Notes under the pieces: model-generated
What the model saw: only the letters and a program-made list of their open reading frames with translations
Told to the model about the DNA's origin: nothing
The model's database searches: none
Assembly: GCA_937877455.1 (NCBI GenBank)
Contig: CALFIU010000174.1
Coordinates: forward strand, 1-52,266
Length of the DNA stretch: 52,266 bases
Direction: 5' to 3'
Source of the DNA: an uncultured Bacteroidales bacterium
GTDB lineage: Bacteria; Bacteroidota; Bacteroidia; Bacteroidales; UBA3824
Position numbers and translations under genes: made by a program
Part shown: in pieces, positions 48,836 to 52,266 of the stretch
Position numbering within the stretch: the stretch's first letter is position 1
Layout of the letters: every line of letters starts with the position of its first letter

Positions 48836-51145
48836 ATGAAAAAAATTTTTTTCTTAGCGGCATTTGCTGTTGTAACGCACATTGGAGCAGCGCAAATTCC
48901 GTCAAAAGTAGAAACATTTGACATTTCTGACGTAAAACTTAGTAATAGTCAGTTTTTGTTAAACCAACAGGCAGATATAAGTTATATTCTCGGTTTAAAT
49001 CCAGACCGGCTTCTTGCTCCATATCTTAAAGAGGCAGGACTTGCTCCAAAAGCAGAGAATTATTCCAACTGGGAAAACACAGGGCTTGACGGACATATTG
49101 GAGGTCATTATTTGTCAGCACTTTCGTATATGTATGCTGCCACCGCAAACAAAGAAATAGGCGCAAGACTTGATTATTTTCTTTCGGAACTAAAGCGTTG
49201 TCAAGACGTATCGTCAAACGGCTATTTAAGCGGAGTACCATCGGGCAAACAGATATGGCAACAACTTCATAATGGTAACATTAGAGCAGGTTCGTTTGGA
49301 CTTAATGACCGTTGGGTGCCTCTTTACAACATTCATAAAATTTACGCTGGTTTGCGAGATGCCTATTTGCTTGCTAACAAAAAAGAAGCCGCTGATATGT
49401 TAAAGAAACTATGTGATTGGATGATTGAAGTTGTAGAAAATCTTTCCGATGACCAGATACAGCAAATGCTTATTAGCGAACATGGCGGACTTAACGAAAC
49501 TTTTGCCGATGCTTATGCTATTTTTGGCGAAAAAAAATATTTAGAACTTGCTCATAAATTCTCGGATCAATCGATGTTGAAACCTTTGTTGGCAAAGGAA
49601 GATAATCTTACGGGAAAACATGCCAATACACAGATACCTAAAATAATTGGTTATAAGCGTATTGCAGATTTGGAAGGACTTCAAGATTGGAATGATGCCG
49701 CTACTTTTTTTTGGGACGTTGTTGTTAACAAACGTAGCGTATCTATTGGCGGAAATTCTATGCGTGAGCATTTCAATCCAACAAATGATTTTTCTGGTTT
49801 GCTTGCAAGTGAACAAGGTCCAGAAAGTTGCAATACTTACAATATGCTTAGGCTAACTAAGATGCTTTACCAAACCTCGGCCGACAAAAGATACATAGAT
49901 TATTATGAAAGAGCACTTTATAACCATATTCTTTCAATTTTAAACCCAGTGCAAGGTGGATTTGTATATTTTACACCTATGCGGTCGGGACATTACAGAG
50001 TTTATTCTCAACCTCAAACTTCGATGTGGTGTTGTGTAGGTACTGGTTTAGAAAATCCTGCTCGATACGGCGAAATGATTTATGCTAAACAGGGTAACGA
50101 CTTGATTGTTAATCTTTTTATACCTTCTACTCTAACATGGGGCAATATAAATGTTGTTCAAGAAAACAATTTTCCAAACGAGCAATCTACAAATATTACT
50201 ATTAAGACAACATCGGCTAAAAAATTTAGTGTAAAAATTCGTAAACCTTGGTGGTGTAACAAAGTTGTGGTTTTGGTTAACGGCAAGGCTTTTGATGCCA
50301 AGGAAGAAAATGGCTACGTTGTATTAAATCGCAAATGGTCTGATGGCGACAAGATTACAGTTGATTTACCTATGCACCTCACGGCGGAAACAACGCCCGA
50401 TGGTAAGTCGCAATATTCTTTCCTTTATGGTCCTGTGGTTTTGGCTGCCAAAACAGGAACGGATCGTCAAGATGGAATGTATGCCGATGATTCTCGTGGT
50501 GGACATATAGCCGCTGGTCCTCAAATTCCTCTTTATCAAATGCCTGCTATTATTGGAGATAAAGATAATGTTTTGTCGCATATAAAATCTGTCGATGGTA
50601 AGCCATTGACGTTTCAACTTACGGGTCTTTCTTTAAAACAATTTGAAGGTATGCAACTTGTTCCGTTTTATAGGCTTTATGAATGTCGTTATCAGATTTA
50701 TTTTCCACTTTATAATCAACAAGAGTGGGCTGTTAAACAGCGAGAAATAGCAGAAAGCGAAAAAGCGGCTATGGAATTGGAAACCAAAACAATTGACAAA
50801 ATTTTCTGTGGTGAACAACAATCAGAAAGCGACCATTTTATAAGTTCAGATATTTCTTGGAATGGTGCTGACGAAGGTGTTCATTGGCGTAGTACTCGTA
50901 GTTTTTTTGCATACCAAGTTAAGATTGATGGTTCAAAAAAAATAATGTTAAAAGGATTTAATGACGGTGGTCGTAAATTTAAAGTTTCGCTTGGTGGCAA
51001 TGTTGTTGGAACGGTAAATTTAGATGCTAATGGTTGTGTTGTTGTTAATCTTTCGGGTAATCAACAAGGAACTGTTGAGCTTAAGATAGTTCCCGAAAAT
51101 CAGGAAACACCAAGAATTAGCGAAATAAGAATTTTGAAAGATTAG
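48836..51145 (+). CDS. GH127 beta-L-arabinofuranosidase
   Basis: A 769-residue secreted enzyme with a signal peptide ending IGAAQ. The (alpha/alpha)6 barrel shows GLDGHIGGHYLSALSYMY and NDRWVPLYNIHKI. The zinc-thiolate active site is E330-S-C332 in GPESCNTYN, plus C399 and C400 in WCCVGTG. This matches the Glu-Cys-Cys-Cys site of characterised GH127 enzymes, in which one Cys is the nucleophile. Beta-sandwich domains and a GH127-type C-terminal domain follow. It releases beta-linked arabinofuranose, complementing GH51. Confidence 0.95.
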   Translation: MKKIFFLAAFAVVTHIGAAQIPSKVETFDISDVKLSNSQFLLNQQADISYILGLNPDRLLAPYLKEAGLAPKAENYSNWENTGLDGHIGGHYLSALSYMYAATANKEIGARLDYFLSELKRCQDVSSNGYLSGVPSGKQIWQQLHNGNIRAGSFGLNDRWVPLYNIHKIYAGLRDAYLLANKKEAADMLKKLCDWMIEVVENLSDDQIQQMLISEHGGLNETFADAYAIFGEKKYLELAHKFSDQSMLKPLLAKEDNLTGKHANTQIPKIIGYKRIADLEGLQDWNDAATFFWDVVVNKRSVSIGGNSMREHFNPTNDFSGLLASEQGPESCNTYNMLRLTKMLYQTSADKRYIDYYERALYNHILSILNPVQGGFVYFTPMRSGHYRVYSQPQTSMWCCVGTGLENPARYGEMIYAKQGNDLIVNLFIPSTLTWGNINVVQENNFPNEQSTNITIKTTSAKKFSVKIRKPWWCNKVVVLVNGKAFDAKEENGYVVLNRKWSDGDKITVDLPMHLTAETTPDGKSQYSFLYGPVVLAAKTGTDRQDGMYADDSRGGHIAAGPQIPLYQMPAIIGDKDNVLSHIKSVDGKPLTFQLTGLSLKQFEGMQLVPFYRLYECRYQIYFPLYNQQEWAVKQREIAESEKAAMELETKTIDKIFCGEQQSESDHFISSDISWNGADEGVHWRSTRSFFAYQVKIDGSKKIMLKGFNDGGRKFKVSLGGNVVGTVNLDANGCVVVNLSGNQQGTVELKIVPENQETPRISEIRILKD

Positions 51146-51178
51146 TTATATTCAAAGTTTTTGAGGTTTTATTTAATT

Positions 51179-51225
51179 AAAAGCGACATTTAACCAGTAT
51201 TTTGTTGGTAAAATGTCGCTTTTTT
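51179..51225. terminator. Shared terminator between GH127 and the DJ-1 gene
   Basis: AAAAGCGACATTT / AAATGTCGCTTTT stem, 13 bp, with A/T flanks on both sides; it serves the two convergent genes. Confidence 0.9.
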
Positions 51226-51247
51226 ATGTTAAGATTAAAAAACATGG

Positions 51248-51796
51248 CTATAATTCCATTCCTTTTTTAATTTTTTCAACAGCTTGGTCGCCAGCCACTA
51301 TTTTGGCAATTTCGATTGCAAAATTTACCGAATGTCCTGCACCTATGGCTGTTAGCAAATTGAGGTCTCGTTCAATGTTTTTGCCAGTGTAGTTATATTC
51401 GGTTTTCATTTCAGCGGCACATGATGAGTGTGCAGTAACAGTTTTGCCAATAGCTAATCTGTTGGCTTTTAGAACGGTAGGTGCACCGCATATTGCTGCT
51501 ACAAATTTGCCGCTTTCGTATTGATTTTTTACTATTTTACCCACTTCGGAATTTTTTGCGAGGTTGGTGTATCCAGGGTAACCGCCAGGTAGATAGATAA
51601 CGTCAGCATCTGAAAAATCTGTTTGCGAAATAAGTTGGTCGGACAAAACTTTAACTCCATTTGATGCAGAAACTGTTTTATCGCCAGTTGTAGATACAGA
51701 TTTTACGTTTATTCCGCCACGACAGAAAACGTCGTATGGAGCAAGTGCTTCTATTAGCTCAAACCCTTCGGCTAATAATATGTAAATTTTTTTCAT
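51248..51796 (-). CDS. DJ-1/PfpI family protein (YajL/ThiJ-like)
   Basis: A 182-residue cytoplasmic protein. It has the acidic residue in LLAEGFELIEAL (E at about residue 15) and the reactive Cys in AAICGAPTVL on the nucleophile elbow, then GHSVNFAIEI. Members act as glyoxalase III-like enzymes or in thiol/carbonyl stress protection. The exact reaction cannot be fixed here. It begins 18 bases after the thioredoxin-like gene on the same strand, suggesting a common redox-linked transcript. Confidence 0.92.
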   Translation of the reverse strand: MKKIYILLAEGFELIEALAPYDVFCRGGINVKSVSTTGDKTVSASNGVKVLSDQLISQTDFSDADVIYLPGGYPGYTNLAKNSEVGKIVKNQYESGKFVAAICGAPTVLKANRLAIGKTVTAHSSCAAEMKTEYNYTGKNIERDLNLLTAIGAGHSVNFAIEIAKIVAGDQAVEKIKKGMEL

Positions 51797-51814
51797 TTTA
51801 TTGTGTATTTAATT

Positions 51815-52266
51815 TTATTCATCGTTGCCGCTTAGTTTTTTTGCTATGCGGGTAATGTTATCTTCTCCTGCAGTTTTTTGTACTATTCTGCCATTTTTGT
51901 CGATAAAATAGAGTAGAGGAGTGCTTACTACGTAGTAGTATTCTCTATATCGAGAGTAGTTTTTTACATCACAATAGTCGGTCCATGGAAATTGTTTACG
52001 CTCTGCATTTTGTTTTATACCCTCGCGCGAAAAATTATCGTTACATATTGATATAACCTCAATGTTGTTTTTGCGCAGGTCGTGATAGTAAAATTTCAAT
52101 GCGTTTTCAGCACTGTCGCAGTGTCCGCAGCCGTTTGCCCAAAAAAGAAGTAGTTTTGCGTTTGGCGTTGTTTGGCTTAGTTTTATGCTGTCGCCAGTTG
52201 AAGTTTTGGCTAATTTTATGTCTTTAAAAATTTGACCAGGCATGCATGCGTTGTAGATGTCGCGTT
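51815..52266 (-). CDS. TlpA-like thioredoxin-fold protein, 5' end outside the window
   Basis: The last 150 codons of a thiol-disulfide oxidoreductase. The frame stays open to the window edge (RDIYNAC precedes the first internal Met), so the gene is truncated at its N-terminal side. It shows FWANGCGHCDSAENAL with the CxxC pair, and a cis-Pro segment STPLLYFIDKNGRIV. Its role is probably periplasmic disulfide reduction, as in the long Bacteroidota TlpA proteins with extra N-terminal domains. Confidence 0.85.
   Translation of the reverse strand, partial: RDIYNACMPGQIFKDIKLAKTSTGDSIKLSQTTPNAKLLLFWANGCGHCDSAENALKFYYHDLRKNNIEVISICNDNFSREGIKQNAERKQFPWTDYCDVKNYSRYREYYYVVSTPLLYFIDKNGRIVQKTAGEDNITRIAKKLSGNDE

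Overview
The window reads as AT-rich chromosomal DNA from a member of the Bacteroidota, most likely an uncultured or rumen/gut-type Bacteroidales. The signs are a SusC/SusD pair, many signal-peptide and lipoprotein glycosidases, Bacteroidota-only families (DUF1599, DUF4924, BT_3928-like, PG0541-like), almost no Shine-Dalgarno sites, and promoters of the Bacteroides type (TTTG, about 19 bases, TAnnTTTG). The first 30 bases are Illumina adapter, so the left edge is a sequencing artefact. The right edge cuts a thioredoxin-like gene.

Region by region: 179-6321 (minus) is a SusC-SusD-lipoprotein-lipoprotein operon. It has a good promoter, and a leader that folds into one very long hairpin. 6489-9320 holds an orphan FecB/BtuF-type binding lipoprotein and an AAA-ATPase/PD-(D/E)XK gene. 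9339-13729 holds a GH36 alpha-galactosidase convergent with a CE6-CE1 fused esterase. 13906-18926 carries a ResB-CcsA cytochrome c biogenesis fusion and a calcium-type P-ATPase with an extra N-terminal membrane hairpin. 19009-20338 is an AAA_14/DUF4143 gene whose leader contains a 22-bp-period array of dyads. 20496-20791 holds two gene stubs. 20798-26220 carries GH3 and clan GH-A glycosidases separated by a 518-bp spacer with duplicated hairpin modules. 26264-33792 is a mostly housekeeping block: stand-alone receiver, CdaA, BT_3928-like, DUF1599, then divergently PdxB, SPOR protein, FolP, an outer-membrane protein, LptC and a small membrane protein. tRNA-His follows.

34034-45106 is the most informative stretch. 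A GbsR-tolC-MFP-RND efflux operon should end with its usual small PG0541/P-II-like gene. Here two accessory cassettes flank that small gene. On its 5' side is a streptopain-like C10 protease plus a translationally coupled lipoprotein. On its 3' side is a complete AvaI/BsoBI-type restriction-modification pair bounded by a 57-bp direct repeat of the gene's own 3' end. No integrase or transposase is visible. All four BsoBI active-site residues are present at a constant offset of six.

45325-51225 holds a small exported protein, DUF4924, GH51 alpha-L-arabinofuranosidase, a small membrane protein and GH127 beta-L-arabinofuranosidase, pointing to arabinan or arabinose-decorated glycan use. The window ends with a DJ-1/PfpI protein and the truncated TlpA-like protein. 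Overall the carbohydrate enzymes (GH36, GH3, GH-A, GH51, GH127, CE6-CE1) suggest degradation of plant hemicellulose and pectin side chains, but they are scattered as single genes rather than collected in one locus with the SusCD pair.
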